A stretch of DNA of 26,460 bases, taken from positions 1 to 26,460 of the forward strand of contig JAEZLX010000118.1 in NCBI GenBank assembly GCA_023415035.1, written 5' to 3'. A program made the translations under genes and the position numbers. The notes below the pieces were generated by a model. That model did not search any database and had not been told where the DNA came from. It saw only the letters and a program-made list of their open reading frames with translations. Positions 15,797 to 24,189 of the stretch are shown here, piece by piece; position 1 is the first letter of the stretch; each line of letters starts with the position of its first letter. Source of the DNA: Pseudomonadota bacterium. GTDB lineage: Bacteria > Pseudomonadota > Gammaproteobacteria > Burkholderiales > Burkholderiaceae_C.

Positions 15797-17872
15797 TCAC
15801 TTGCCGAGCACGACACGCACCGTGTCGACGACGTTGGCCGGGGTGAAGCCGAAGTGCTGGAACAGCACCGGCGCGGGGGCCGATTCGCCGTAGGTGTCGA
15901 TGCCGACCACGGCCGACACGCCATACTTCCACCAGCCGTCGGTCGCGCCCATCTCGACCGCGATGCGCGGCAGGCCTGCCGGCAGCACCGCGGTCTTGTA
16001 GGCCGCGTCCTGGCGGTCGAACGTGGTGCTCGAGGGCATGGAGACCACGCGCACCGCGATCTTGTGTTCCTTGGCCAGCACTTCCTGCGCCTTGAGCGCC
16101 AGCTGCACCTCGGAACCGGTGGCGATGATGACGGCCTGAGCCTTCTTCTTCAGGCCCACCTCGCTGGGCTCGGCCAGCACGTAGGCACCCTTGCTGATGT
16201 CCTCCAGGCCCGCCTTGGGCAGGTAGGGCAGGTTCTGGCGCGACAGGCACAGCGCCGTGGGGCGGCTGGTGTTCTGCAGCGCGACGGCCCACGCCACGGC
16301 GGTCTCGGCGGTGTCGGCCGGACGCCAGACGTCCAGGTTGGGGATCAGGCGCAGGCTGGCGACGTGCTCGATCGACTGGTGGGTCGGGCCGTCCTCGCCC
16401 AGACCGATGGAATCGTGCGTGAAGACGTGGATCACGCGCTGCTTCATCAGCGCCGCCATCCGGATGGCGTTGCGGCTGTAGTCGCTGAACGTCAGGAAGG
16501 TGCCGCCGTAGGGGATGAAGCCGCCGTGCAGCGCCACGCCGTTCATGATCGCGGCCATGCCGAACTCGCGCACGCCATAGTTGATGTGGCGGCCCACCTT
16601 GCCGTCCTCGGTCCTGACCACGTCACCGTTGCCGTCCACGCGGAAGGCCGGGGTGGACTTGGTGTTGGTCAGGTTGGAGCCGGTCAGGTCGGCCGAGCCG
16701 CCCAGCAGCTCGGGCAGCGCGGCGGTGAAGGCTTCCAGGGCGATCTGGCTGGCCTTACGGCTGGCCACGGTCTCGGCCTTGGTGTGGGCCGACACGGCAG
16801 CGTCCACGGCCACCTGCGCGAAGTTGCGCGGCAGCTCGCCCTTGACGCGGCGGGTGAATTCCCGGGCCAGCTCAGGGAAGGCTTCCTTGTAGGCCTTGAA
16901 TTTCTCGTTCCACTCGGCCTCGACGGCCTTGCCGGCGGCCTTGGCATCCCAGGCGGCGTACACCTCCCTGGGAATCTGGAACGGCTCGTGCGTCCAGCCC
17001 AGCGCCTCGCGCGTGAGACGGATCTCTTCTGCGCCCAGAGGCTCACCGTGGGCCTTGGCGGTGTTGGCACGGTTGGGGCTGCCCTTGCCGATGCTGGTCT
17101 TGCAGCAGATCAGCGTGGGGCGATCGGTGCTCTGCTTGGCCTGCGCGATGGCAGCATCCACCGCGTCCACATCGTGGCCGTCCACGCCACGGATCACGTT
17201 CCAGCCATAGGCCTCGAAGCGCTTGGGCGTGTCATCCACGAACCAGGGCGCGACCTGACCGTCGATGGAGATGCCGTTGTCGTCGTACAGCGCGATCAGC
17301 TTGCCCAGCTTCCAGGCACCAGCCAGCGCGGCGGCCTCGTGCGAGATGCCTTCCATCAGGCAGCCATCGCCCAGGAACACGTAGGTGCGGTGATCGACGA
17401 TCTCATGACCCGGGCGGTTGAACTCGGCGGCCAGCAGCTTTTCGGCCAGCGCCATGCCCACCGCGTTGGTGATGCCCTGACCCAGCGGGCCGGTGGTGGT
17501 CTCGACGCCCGGCGTCACGCCCACTTCGGGGTGACCGGCTGTCTTGCTGTGCAGCTGGCGGAAGTTGCGCAGTTCCTCGATCGGCAGCTTGTAGCCGGTC
17601 AGGTGCAGCAGCGCGTAGATCAGCATCGAGCCGTGGCCGTTGGAGAGCACGAAGCGGTCACGGTCGGCCCACTGGGGGTTGGCGGGGTTGTGACGCAGGT
17701 GGCGGCCCCACAGCGCGACGGCCATGTCGGCCATGCCCATCGGCGCGCCGGGGTGGCCGGAATTGGCGGCCTGGACGGCATCCATGGCCAGGGCGCGGAT
17801 GGCGTTGGCCTGGATCTGGGGCGTGACGGCAGCGGGCGCTGCAACGGGGGCGTTGGAGAGGGCGTCGGACAT
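15797..17872 (-). CDS. tkt: Transketolase
   Basis: The 691-residue enzyme has the thiamine-diphosphate motif GDGCLMEGISHEAA (about 168-181) with the DDNGISIDG segment, the N-terminal HPGAPMGMADM substrate loop, and in the second half the active-site region VFTHDSIGLGEDGPTHQ. It transfers two-carbon ketol units between sugar phosphates in the pentose phosphate pathway (and the Calvin cycle where present). The start was set at MSDALSNAP; the open frame runs 44 codons further, into a region that contains the nucleotidyltransferase promoter on the other strand. No clear Shine-Dalgarno is seen. There is a short Ala-rich extension before the conserved core, making it slightly longer than E. coli TktA. 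It is co-directional with gap. Confidence 0.97.
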   Translation of the reverse strand: MSDALSNAPVAAPAAVTPQIQANAIRALAMDAVQAANSGHPGAPMGMADMAVALWGRHLRHNPANPQWADRDRFVLSNGHGSMLIYALLHLTGYKLPIEELRNFRQLHSKTAGHPEVGVTPGVETTTGPLGQGITNAVGMALAEKLLAAEFNRPGHEIVDHRTYVFLGDGCLMEGISHEAAALAGAWKLGKLIALYDDNGISIDGQVAPWFVDDTPKRFEAYGWNVIRGVDGHDVDAVDAAIAQAKQSTDRPTLICCKTSIGKGSPNRANTAKAHGEPLGAEEIRLTREALGWTHEPFQIPREVYAAWDAKAAGKAVEAEWNEKFKAYKEAFPELAREFTRRVKGELPRNFAQVAVDAAVSAHTKAETVASRKASQIALEAFTAALPELLGGSADLTGSNLTNTKSTPAFRVDGNGDVVRTEDGKVGRHINYGVREFGMAAIMNGVALHGGFIPYGGTFLTFSDYSRNAIRMAALMKQRVIHVFTHDSIGLGEDGPTHQSIEHVASLRLIPNLDVWRPADTAETAVAWAVALQNTSRPTALCLSRQNLPYLPKAGLEDISKGAYVLAEPSEVGLKKKAQAVIIATGSEVQLALKAQEVLAKEHKIAVRVVSMPSSTTFDRQDAAYKTAVLPAGLPRIAVEMGATDGWWKYGVSAVVGIDTYGESAPAPVLFQHFGFTPANVVDTVRVVLGK

Positions 17873-17964
17873 GGGCGAAGAACGTGGATGAGGGTGACGC
17901 CGGGGCGCCAAACCCGTGATTTTATCGGGCGGGGGCCTATCTGGGGTTTTGCGATGGCCTGATG

Positions 17965-17970
17965 AATAAT
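17965..17970 (+). promoter_or_regulatory. Possible -10 element (AATAAT) for a leaderless nucleotidyltransferase mRNA
   Basis: AATAAT ends exactly 6 nt before the ATG at 17977, the same spacing as at the marR, pepP and pfkB starts. A -35 box is not evident. Confidence 0.4.
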
Positions 17971-17976
17971 GGGGCA

Positions 17977-18747
17977 ATGGCACCGAAGCGATCTCCCACG
18001 CCATCCACCGCCCCTGTCGCGACGGCCCTGCCGGCCATGGTGCTGGCCGCCGGCCGGGGCGAGCGCATGCGCCCGCTGACCGACCACACGCCCAAGCCGC
18101 TGCTGCCTGTCAGGGGCAAACCGCTCATGCGCTGGCCGCTGGACGCGCTGCGTGCGAGCGGCCACCGCCACTTCGTTGTCAACACCGCCTGGCTGGGCGA
18201 GCAGATCCCGGAAGCGCTCAAGGCATGGGCCACCGAGGCCCCGGACACTGAGCTGCAGTTCTCGCACGAGGAGCAGGACTTCGGTTACGCGCTGGAAACC
18301 GCGGGCGGCATCGCGCGCGCGCTGCCCCTGCTGGGCGAAGCCTTCTGGGTGCTGGCCGGCGACGTGTTCGCGCCCGACTTCGTCTTTTCCAGCGAGGCCG
18401 AATCGCGCTTCCTGGCCGGCCGCACGCTGGCGCACCTGTGGCTGGTGCCGAACCCGCCGCACAACCCCAAGGGCGACTTCGGGCTCTCACCCGAGGGGCT
18501 GGCGACCAACATCGTCGACGGCGACGGTCCTCGCTGGACCTTCAGCACCATCGCGCTGTACCGGCGCGAGCTGTTCGAATCCCCATGGTGCGAGATCCTG
18601 CCGGGCAACCCGCAGGGCACGGCCGCACCGCTGGCGCCACTGCTGCGCCGGGCCATGGAGGCCGGCATGGTCAGCGCCGAGGTCTACACCGGCGCCTGGA
18701 CCGACGTGGGCACGCCCGAGCGGCTTGCGCAGCTCAACCTCGGCTGA
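17977..18747 (+). CDS. NDP-sugar/MurU-like nucleotidyltransferase
   Basis: The 256-residue protein has the sugar-nucleotidyltransferase signature MVLAAGRGERMRPLT followed by PKPLLPVRGKPLM, a metal-binding VLAGDVF segment near residue 128 and WTDVGTPERLAQLN at the end. Size and the final motif resemble MurU (N-acetylmuramate-1-phosphate uridylyltransferase) of the cell-wall recycling route, and related mannose- or glucose-1-phosphate transferases. In many proteobacteria the murU partner is the kinase amgK, but no kinase gene is adjacent here. The start at 17977 was chosen over 17962 because of the -10-like box just before it and because neither has a Shine-Dalgarno. It is divergent from tkt and convergent with the P450 gene, 15 bp apart. 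UTP and muramate specificity are not proven. Confidence 0.85.
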   Translation: MAPKRSPTPSTAPVATALPAMVLAAGRGERMRPLTDHTPKPLLPVRGKPLMRWPLDALRASGHRHFVVNTAWLGEQIPEALKAWATEAPDTELQFSHEEQDFGYALETAGGIARALPLLGEAFWVLAGDVFAPDFVFSSEAESRFLAGRTLAHLWLVPNPPHNPKGDFGLSPEGLATNIVDGDGPRWTFSTIALYRRELFESPWCEILPGNPQGTAAPLAPLLRRAMEAGMVSAEVYTGAWTDVGTPERLAQLNLG

Positions 18748-18762
18748 TGAGCTCCCGCGCTC

Positions 18763-21114
18763 TCAGAGCGCCAGCACGATGCGCCGGCAGCCGGCCGAGG
18801 CACGCGAGCAGCAGGCCATCATCTTGCGGTTCTCCTGCCGCTCGGAGCGGGTGAGCACCACGTCGCGGTGGTCGATGTCGCCTTCGATCACATGCACCTC
18901 GCAGGAGCCGCACAGGCCTTCGCCGCAGTCGCTGGGCACGTCCACGTTGGCCGCGCGCAGCGTGTCGAGCAGGGTCTGCGTGGGCGGCACCTGCAGGGTC
19001 AGCCCCGAGTCCTTGAGCTCGACCTCGAAGGCCTGCTCCTTGTCCGGGTCAAGTCCGCCCTGGGCCAGGTGGAAATGCTCGACGCGCAGCGCGTCCTCGG
19101 GCCAGCCAGCATCGGCACACACCGTCTCCAGCGCGGCCAGCAGGCGCTCGGGTCCACAGGCGTAGATCTGCACGCCATCCTGCGGTTGGGCCAGCAGCGC
19201 CGCATAGTCGGCACGGCCACCTTCCTGCGCGATGTGCGCGTGCAGCGCGGCGCCGTGCTCGGCGCGCAGCTCCTCCAAGTAGGCCATGGTCGAGCGCGCG
19301 CAGCCGCTGTAATGCAGCTCGTAGGGAATGCCCAGCGCCTTGGCGCGGCGCGCCATGGTCATGACCGGGGTGATGCCGATACCGCCGGCGATGAAGATGG
19401 CGCGCGGGCACTGCTCGTCGAAGCGGAAGTGGTTGCGCGGCCCCTTCACCTCCAGCCGGTCACCTTCCCGCAGTGCATCGTGCACCCAGGCCGAGCCGCC
19501 CCGGCTGTCGGGATCGCGCAGCACGGCGATGACGAGCCGGTCCGGCGCGGACGGGTCACCGCACAGCGAATACTGGCGCGAAAGGCCCGTCTCGCCGCAG
19601 CGGATGTCGATGTGGGCGCCGGGCTGCCAGCGCGGCACGGGCCTTCCATCGGGCGTGGACAGGCTCACTTCGCGCACGCCGTCGGCAACGCTTCGCACCT
19701 GCGTGACCACCATCGGGCGCGAGACCGTCGAACGCGTCGATTCGCCGATGCGCACCGGCTGCACGCGCTGCAGGATGGACGGATCGCGGCGCTCGGGGTT
19801 CTGCGCCGGATCCCATTCGACCCACAGGTGCTCCGGCCCGCGGAAGGACATGTTCGAGAGGTAGTGGAACTCCTGCTGGCGCAGGCGCATGTGCGGCAGA
19901 CGCTTGGTCAGCTCCTCCAGGAATATCTGCAGCTCCATGCGCGCGAGGTTCTTGCCCATGCACTGGTGCGCGCCGTAACCGAAGGAAAGATGGTCGCCCG
20001 CGTTGTCGCGGCGGATGTCCAGCAGGTCGGCATCGGGGAAGTGCCGCTCGTCGCAGTTGCCCGAGGCCATCACCATCAGGATCTTCGAGCCGGCCGGCAG
20101 CGGCACGCCACCCACGGTCACGTCCTTGAGGGCCACGCGGCGCCACGCGATGATGGAGCCGGACATGCGCAGGCACTCCTCGACCGCGTTCGGGATCAGC
20201 GACGGATCCTCGCACAGCTCGCGCCAGGCGCTCGGGTGCTGCAACAGCAGGCGCAGCGCGTTGGCGGTGGCATTGGCCGTGGTCTCGTGCGCGGCCACGA
20301 TGCCGGCCATCATCATCGAGTGCAGGTAGGAGTCGGTCACCACGTCGGGGTGCTCGGCCTGCATGCGGATGCCGAACTTCATCCAGCCCGGCCCCGACGG
20401 GTCACGGCGCATCTTTTCCAGGATGCGGCCCGAGAGCTGCCAGAAGTTGCCCACGGCGTGCGCGACGCGCAGCTGCTCGGCCTCGTCCGGGCGTCCCCAG
20501 GTGTTGACGGTGTGCGCGATCGAGTAGCGCCGCAGCAAGGGCATGTCGTCCTCGTCCACCCCCAGGAAGTGCAGCGCGATGGTCAGCGGCACCTCCCACA
20601 GCATCTGGTCCACCAGGTCGGCCCGGCCGTCGTCGATGAAGCGGTCCACGTATTCGCGCGCCAGCCGCCGCACCATGGGCTCGTGGTGCCTGAGCGCCGC
20701 CGGGGTGAAGGGCTCCAGCAGCAGGCGCCGCCGCGCCATGTGCGCGGGCTCGTCCTCGTTCACCAGCGTGCGCGCCATCGCGTAGTCGTACGACTGGAGC
20801 ACCGACTGCACGGCCTCGGACGGCGGCGTGATCTTCTCCAATGCGTTGGACGGGCTGAAGCTGCCGTGGTCGCGGAACACCTCCTTGATGTCGTCGTAGC
20901 GCGTGACCACCCAGTAGCCCAGCTCGGGGCTGAAGAACACCGGCTCCTGCTCACGCGCCCAGCGCAGGTAGCCGGGCGGGTCCTGCAGGTAGGCTTCCTC
21001 GAACGGGTTGAAGGCCGCGGCGCCCGCGCTCACGGGGCACCCCGGGCCACCGGCCTGGCCTGCGGAGTGGACGGGACAAACGGCGGGGGAGACGGTCGTG
21101 TTCATGGTCGGCAT
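18763..21114 (-). CDS. Self-sufficient cytochrome P450-reductase fusion (class VII, CYP116B/P450RhF-like)
   Basis: The 783-residue protein is one continuous chain. Its N-terminal P450 (about 30-440) has the I-helix AGIVAAHETTA near 270-280, the ExxR pair Glu313/Arg316 and the heme loop FGYGAHQCMG with proximal Cys385. The C-terminal reductase (about 460-783) has the FMN motif RQYSL (513-517), GGIGITPV (577-584), CGP (653-655) and a plant-type 2Fe-2S site with Cys730, Cys735, Cys738 and Cys768. The order P450, FMN, NAD(P), 2Fe-2S defines class VII. Such enzymes hydroxylate or dealkylate aromatic and related compounds with NAD(P)H and O2 and no partner protein. The promoter at 21160-21187 contains an operator-like repeat shared with the iclR-Bug region. 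The start could also be the ATG three codons later; neither has a good ribosome site. Confidence 0.95.
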   Translation of the reverse strand: MPTMNTTVSPAVCPVHSAGQAGGPGCPVSAGAAAFNPFEEAYLQDPPGYLRWAREQEPVFFSPELGYWVVTRYDDIKEVFRDHGSFSPSNALEKITPPSEAVQSVLQSYDYAMARTLVNEDEPAHMARRRLLLEPFTPAALRHHEPMVRRLAREYVDRFIDDGRADLVDQMLWEVPLTIALHFLGVDEDDMPLLRRYSIAHTVNTWGRPDEAEQLRVAHAVGNFWQLSGRILEKMRRDPSGPGWMKFGIRMQAEHPDVVTDSYLHSMMMAGIVAAHETTANATANALRLLLQHPSAWRELCEDPSLIPNAVEECLRMSGSIIAWRRVALKDVTVGGVPLPAGSKILMVMASGNCDERHFPDADLLDIRRDNAGDHLSFGYGAHQCMGKNLARMELQIFLEELTKRLPHMRLRQQEFHYLSNMSFRGPEHLWVEWDPAQNPERRDPSILQRVQPVRIGESTRSTVSRPMVVTQVRSVADGVREVSLSTPDGRPVPRWQPGAHIDIRCGETGLSRQYSLCGDPSAPDRLVIAVLRDPDSRGGSAWVHDALREGDRLEVKGPRNHFRFDEQCPRAIFIAGGIGITPVMTMARRAKALGIPYELHYSGCARSTMAYLEELRAEHGAALHAHIAQEGGRADYAALLAQPQDGVQIYACGPERLLAALETVCADAGWPEDALRVEHFHLAQGGLDPDKEQAFEVELKDSGLTLQVPPTQTLLDTLRAANVDVPSDCGEGLCGSCEVHVIEGDIDHRDVVLTRSERQENRKMMACCSRASAGCRRIVLAL

Positions 21115-21151
21115 CGGAAAAACAGGGGCGTCGCGGACGGCGACGAATCAA

Positions 21152-21180
21152 TTTGCGTAAATATATTACGCAAAGCGTAA
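21152..21180. promoter_or_regulatory. Triple half-site operator in the P450 promoter
   Basis: TTTGCGTAA (21152-21160), a 5-bp spacer and TTACGCAAA (21166-21174) form a perfect 9-bp inverted repeat. A third half-site, GCGTAA (21175-21180), makes a second palindrome TTACGC-AAA-GCGTAA. The sites cover the -10 box and fill the -35/-10 spacer. The minus strand reads ATTTACGCAAA, identical to 22055-22065 beside the iclR and Bug starts, so the IclR protein is the likely binder. Confidence 0.75.
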
Positions 21181-21187
21181 GTGTCAA
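21160..21187 (-). promoter_or_regulatory. Predicted sigma70 promoter of the P450 fusion gene
   Basis: On the minus strand a perfect TTGACA (21182-21187) precedes TATATT (21160-21165) with a 16-bp spacer, one of the best promoter matches in the window. It lies between the iclR stop and the P450 start, so the P450 gene can be transcribed independently of iclR. Confidence 0.75.
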
Positions 21188-21209
21188 TCCGGCCGAACCG
21201 CAACCCGGC

Positions 21210-22007
21210 TCAGGGGCTCCAGCCCATGGCCTCGCTGATGGTGGCCGCCTCGCGCATCAGTTCCGGACAGATCCGCCCCCCCGGGCGGGTGTCGAAGCCC
21301 GTGCTCGCGCCCAGCGCCGTCAGCACCGCCACCACCTTGCCCGAGGCATCGAAGATCGGTGCGGCGATGGCGCTGATGCCCGCCAGCAGCATGTCGTGGA
21401 CGATGGCGCAGCCTTGCTCGCGCACCTGGCGGCACAGACGCTCCACCGGATCGGGGCCGGCCAGCAGGGCGCGCTGCTCCCCGGGCGCGTTGGCGTACTC
21501 CTCGCCCGCCTGTTCCCGCCCGCGCGTGTCGTCGGCAAAGGCCAGGAACACCTGGCCGGCGGCCGACCACAACATGGGCAGCACCGAACCGGCGCGGATG
21601 TTGACGGTCACCGGAAGCGACGGCTCCTCGATGCGCAGCACCGTCGGCCCCTTGTTGCCCATCACGGCGATGAAGCAGGTCACCTCCAACTGCTCGCGCA
21701 AGCGCACCAGCGCGCTTTCGCCAAGGCGGATCGGATCGCACTGTCGCAGCGCGGCCAGACCGATGCGCACCGCGGCCGGGCCGAGCTGGTAGTGCTGCGT
21801 GGCGGCGTGCTGCACCACCATTTCCTCCTGCACGAGACTGAGCAGGTAGCGGTGGACCTTGGCGGTGCTTTCGTTCACGGCCTGGGCGATCGCCGTCAGG
21901 CTGGCGGAGCCGCCGAGGGCGGCCAGTGCCTTGAGGATGCCCATACCGGTTTCAGCCGACTGCACGCGTTGCCGGCGGTTGGTGGCGCGGGGGGTCTTGG
22001 TAACCAT
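21210..22007 (-). CDS. IclR-family transcriptional regulator
   Basis: The 265-residue protein has an N-terminal winged helix (QSAETGMGILKALAALGGSA, recognition helix in NESTAKVHRYLLSLVQEEMV) and a C-terminal IclR ligand-binding domain with TCFIAVMGNKGPTVLRI, VLPMLWSAAGQVFLAF and GISAIAAPIFDASGKVVAVL. The family regulates aromatic and carboxylate catabolism as repressor or activator in response to a small molecule. I set the start at MVTKTPRATNRRQ; an ATG 14 codons upstream and a TTG further up are in frame but have no ribosome site and run into the operator region. It lies between the P450 gene (same strand) and the divergent Bug gene. The shared ATTTACGCAAA sites suggest that it controls both. 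Confidence 0.93.
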   Translation of the reverse strand: MVTKTPRATNRRQRVQSAETGMGILKALAALGGSASLTAIAQAVNESTAKVHRYLLSLVQEEMVVQHAATQHYQLGPAAVRIGLAALRQCDPIRLGESALVRLREQLEVTCFIAVMGNKGPTVLRIEEPSLPVTVNIRAGSVLPMLWSAAGQVFLAFADDTRGREQAGEEYANAPGEQRALLAGPDPVERLCRQVREQGCAIVHDMLLAGISAIAAPIFDASGKVVAVLTALGASTGFDTRPGGRICPELMREAATISEAMGWSP

Positions 22008-22055
22008 GGTCCGAGTATCCCGGATGACGGGGTTAGGGTTTGAACGCATGCCAAA

Positions 22056-22089
22056 TTTACGCAAAGCGGAGTGGATTTACGCGCTTTAC
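22056..22089. promoter_or_regulatory. Direct-repeat TTTACGC sites between iclR and the Bug gene
   Basis: TTTACGCAAAGCG (22056-22068) and TTTACGCGCTTTAC (22076-22089) start 20 bp apart, about two helical turns. Each carries the half-site seen in the P450 promoter operator. They lie 24-57 bp before the Bug ATG and upstream of iclR. Confidence 0.65.
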
Positions 22090-22112
22090 CCCATTCTGAC
22101 AGGAGACTGCCG

Positions 22113-23090
22113 ATGATCCAACGCCGTCATCTCACCGGCCTGCTGGCCCTTTCGCTTCTCGCTGGCGCCGCCGGCACCGCCCTTGCGCAGGGCTACCCGT
22201 CCAAGAGCATCCGCTGGGTGGTGCCCTACCCGGCCGGCGGCGGCTCCGACTTCCTCGCCCGCACCATCGGCCAGCAGCTGTCGACCCAGATCGGCCAGAC
22301 CGTGGTGATCGAGAACAAGCCTGGCGGCAACACCGCGATCGGCGCCGTGGACGTGGCACGCTCTCCCGCCGACGGTTACACCATCCTGTCCGCCGACAAC
22401 GGCACGATGGTGAACAACTCGGCGCTGTATTCGAAGCTGGCCTACGACCCTGCCAAGGACCTGACGCCCGTCACGCTGATGGGCATCTTCCCGATGATCC
22501 TGGTGGTCGGCCCCGGCTTCGACGTCAAGGACGCCAAGGAATTCATCAGCAAGGTCAAGACCCAGCCCGGCGCGGTCAACTACGGCTCGGCCGGTGCCGG
22601 CAGCCCGCACCATCTGGCGATGGAACTGCTCAAGGACCGCGCGGGCCTGCACCTGGTGCACATCCCCTACCGTGGCGCGGCTCCCGCACTGGCCGACCTG
22701 GCCGGTGGCCAGGTGGGCGCGATGATGGTGGACCTGGCCGCTGGCGCCGGTTTCATCAAGGGCGGCAAGATCCGCCCCCTGGCCGTGGCCCACCCGACCC
22801 GTCTGGCACAGCTGCCCGACGTGCCGACCTTCGCCGAACTGGGCATGCCCGAGGTGGAGGCCGCCGCCCAGGTCGGCATCGTGGCGCCCGCCGGCACGCC
22901 GGCCGACGCGGTCAACGCGCTGCAGCGCCAGGTGGCCGCCGTCATCCAGCAGCCAGCCATCCGCCAGAAGCTGATCGATTTCGGCATCGAGCCCGTGGCC
23001 AGCACGCCCAAGGCCTACGCCGACCTGATCAGCACCGAGACCGTGCGCTGGCACCAGCTCATCAAGGCCAAGAAGATCACGCTCGACTGA
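22113..23090 (+). CDS. Bug/TctC-family tripartite tricarboxylate transporter substrate-binding protein
   Basis: The 325-residue protein has a signal peptide (MIQRRHLTGLLALSLLAGAA, cleavage probably after TALA-Q) and the Bug hallmarks WVVPYPAGGGSDFLAR, VVIENKPGGNTAIGA, PADGYTIL, NYGSAGAGSPHHLAMELL and HIPYRGAAPALADL. The ATG has AGGAGA 7 nt upstream. It is divergent from iclR across a region holding repeated TTTACGC sites, so the IclR protein probably controls it. The neighbouring P450 fusion suggests that the bound ligand is, or is made into, the P450 substrate. No TctA/TctB membrane genes are present. It is distinct in sequence from the Bug protein at 274-1257, so this is not a recent duplication. 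A strong terminator follows the gene. Confidence 0.93.
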   Translation: MIQRRHLTGLLALSLLAGAAGTALAQGYPSKSIRWVVPYPAGGGSDFLARTIGQQLSTQIGQTVVIENKPGGNTAIGAVDVARSPADGYTILSADNGTMVNNSALYSKLAYDPAKDLTPVTLMGIFPMILVVGPGFDVKDAKEFISKVKTQPGAVNYGSAGAGSPHHLAMELLKDRAGLHLVHIPYRGAAPALADLAGGQVGAMMVDLAAGAGFIKGGKIRPLAVAHPTRLAQLPDVPTFAELGMPEVEAAAQVGIVAPAGTPADAVNALQRQVAAVIQQPAIRQKLIDFGIEPVASTPKAYADLISTETVRWHQLIKAKKITLD

Positions 23091-23133
23091 TCTGTCCGAA
23101 GCCCGCCGCCCTCACCGGGCGGCTCCAACACGC

Positions 23134-23170
23134 AAACACCCTCCGGCGCCGCGTTGCACGGAGGGTGTTT
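23134..23170 (+). terminator. Terminator after the Bug gene
   Basis: A perfect 12-bp stem (AAACACCCTCCG/CGGAGGGTGTTT) with a 13-nt loop, followed by TCCTT. The T run is partly within the stem, and A residues on the left arm give a similar end for minus-strand transcripts, so it may act in both directions between the convergent Bug and PhnD-like genes. Confidence 0.75.
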
Positions 23171-23215
23171 TCCTTGCTGGCACGGCGTCCCGGCCTCAGA
23201 CCGGGCAGCGCGTGC

Positions 23216-24064
23216 TCATTTCTTTTCCAGCCAGCTCAGCAGGGCCAGCAGCCGCTGCTGCGGGTTCATGTCGAAATCCTTGAGACCCAGCGCGGCCAGC
23301 GACTGCGCACCCGGCTCCGTCGCACTCAGTTCCTTCAGACCTGCGCGCAGCGCTTCCACTTTGGCCGCCGAGATGCGCTTGCCCGCGATCAGGGGCAGAT
23401 AGGGTTGCGGCCGGCTTTCAAGCAATACCTTCAGCCCCTCTGCGTCGAGCCGCCGGGCCACCCCGGAATAGGACGCCACACCGCCGGCCACCGCCAGGTG
23501 GTTGGTCAGCGAGAACGGGATGACCGCCTGCTCGCGCACATAGTGCACGCGCTCGGGGCGGATGCCCTGGTCGCGCAGCTCGGCCAGGCAGAACTTGGTC
23601 ATGTAGGCCGACTCCTCGGGCAGGATGAAGGTCTTGCCGTTGAGCTCGGCCAGCGAGCGGTAGGGTGCGTCCTTGCGCACCACGATCAGGCAGTGCCCGT
23701 CGGGCCGCGTGGCGCTGACCGCCTGGTAGCCGTAGTCCCGGATGCCGCGCGCGGGGTAGTCGCTCGGCCGCGCCATCACCAGGTCGAAGCGGCCCTCGCG
23801 CATGCCGGCCTCCAGCGCCTTGAAGTCGCGCACATAACGCACGCTGACCTTGTCGCCGAGCGCCTTTTCCATCACGTCCACCAGCGCCTTGTACTTGGTG
23901 GCCATCTGGGCATCGGTGATGGACGCGCCGCCGCCCGAGGTGCCCTCGCTGACAGCGAACAGCAGCTCCGCCTGCGCCAGACAGGGCAGAACGGCCGCCA
24001 GCAGGCCGGACGCCACGGCACGCTTCCACCGTCGAACCCGCATCGTCGATGCTTTGAATTTCAT
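23216..24064 (-). CDS. PhnD/SsuA-like periplasmic substrate-binding protein
   Basis: The 282-residue protein has a signal peptide (basic MRVRRWKR stretch, hydrophobic core, cleavage near AQA-E) and a type-2 periplasmic binding fold of the phosphate/phosphonate group: LFAVSEGTSGG at the mature start, FDLVMARPSDYPAR near residue 100, YRSLAELNGKTFILPEESAY and AVAGGVASYSGVARRL. Such proteins bind oxyanions or related ligands for ABC importers or for sensors. No ABC ATPase or permease is next to it, so it is an orphan. Two starts are possible: ATG at 24062-24064 and ATG at 24041-24043; neither has a clear Shine-Dalgarno. The region upstream (24065-24140) is unusually AT-rich for this genome and probably holds its promoter. 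The ligand cannot be named. Confidence 0.85.
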   Translation of the reverse strand: MKFKASTMRVRRWKRAVASGLLAAVLPCLAQAELLFAVSEGTSGGGASITDAQMATKYKALVDVMEKALGDKVSVRYVRDFKALEAGMREGRFDLVMARPSDYPARGIRDYGYQAVSATRPDGHCLIVVRKDAPYRSLAELNGKTFILPEESAYMTKFCLAELRDQGIRPERVHYVREQAVIPFSLTNHLAVAGGVASYSGVARRLDAEGLKVLLESRPQPYLPLIAGKRISAAKVEALRAGLKELSATEPGAQSLAALGLKDFDMNPQQRLLALLSWLEKK

Positions 24065-24183
24065 AACTTCATGTATTGATATAACGCAAACTTTCAAATT
24101 ATTAGCAATTGCGCATATAGAAATTCACACACCGGCGTGACAATCTCCAGACGGTCTGTTCCGCACGACGAATGCGCATCCGC

Positions 24184-24189
24184 TAAGCT
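24184..24189 (+). promoter_or_regulatory. Possible -10 element (TAAGCT) for leaderless pepP mRNA
   Basis: TAAGCT ends 6 nt before the ATG at 24196, as in the other three cases in this window. No Shine-Dalgarno sequence is present. A -35 box is not evident. Confidence 0.35.

Noticed and set aside
15791..17962. Long open frame of over 700 codons antisense to tkt
   Set aside because: It covers exactly the transketolase coding region on the other strand, and the translation has no domain; high GC at third positions keeps the antisense frame open.
18757..18772. Short inverted repeat at the nucleotidyltransferase/P450 convergent ends as a terminator
   Set aside because: GCGCTC-TCA-GAGCGC has only 6-bp arms, overlaps the P450 stop codon and lacks a T run on either strand.
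18868..21180. Long open frame of 770 codons antisense to the P450 fusion
   Set aside because: The minus strand encodes a full P450 and reductase with all motifs; the plus-strand translation has none and is a GC-bias artefact.
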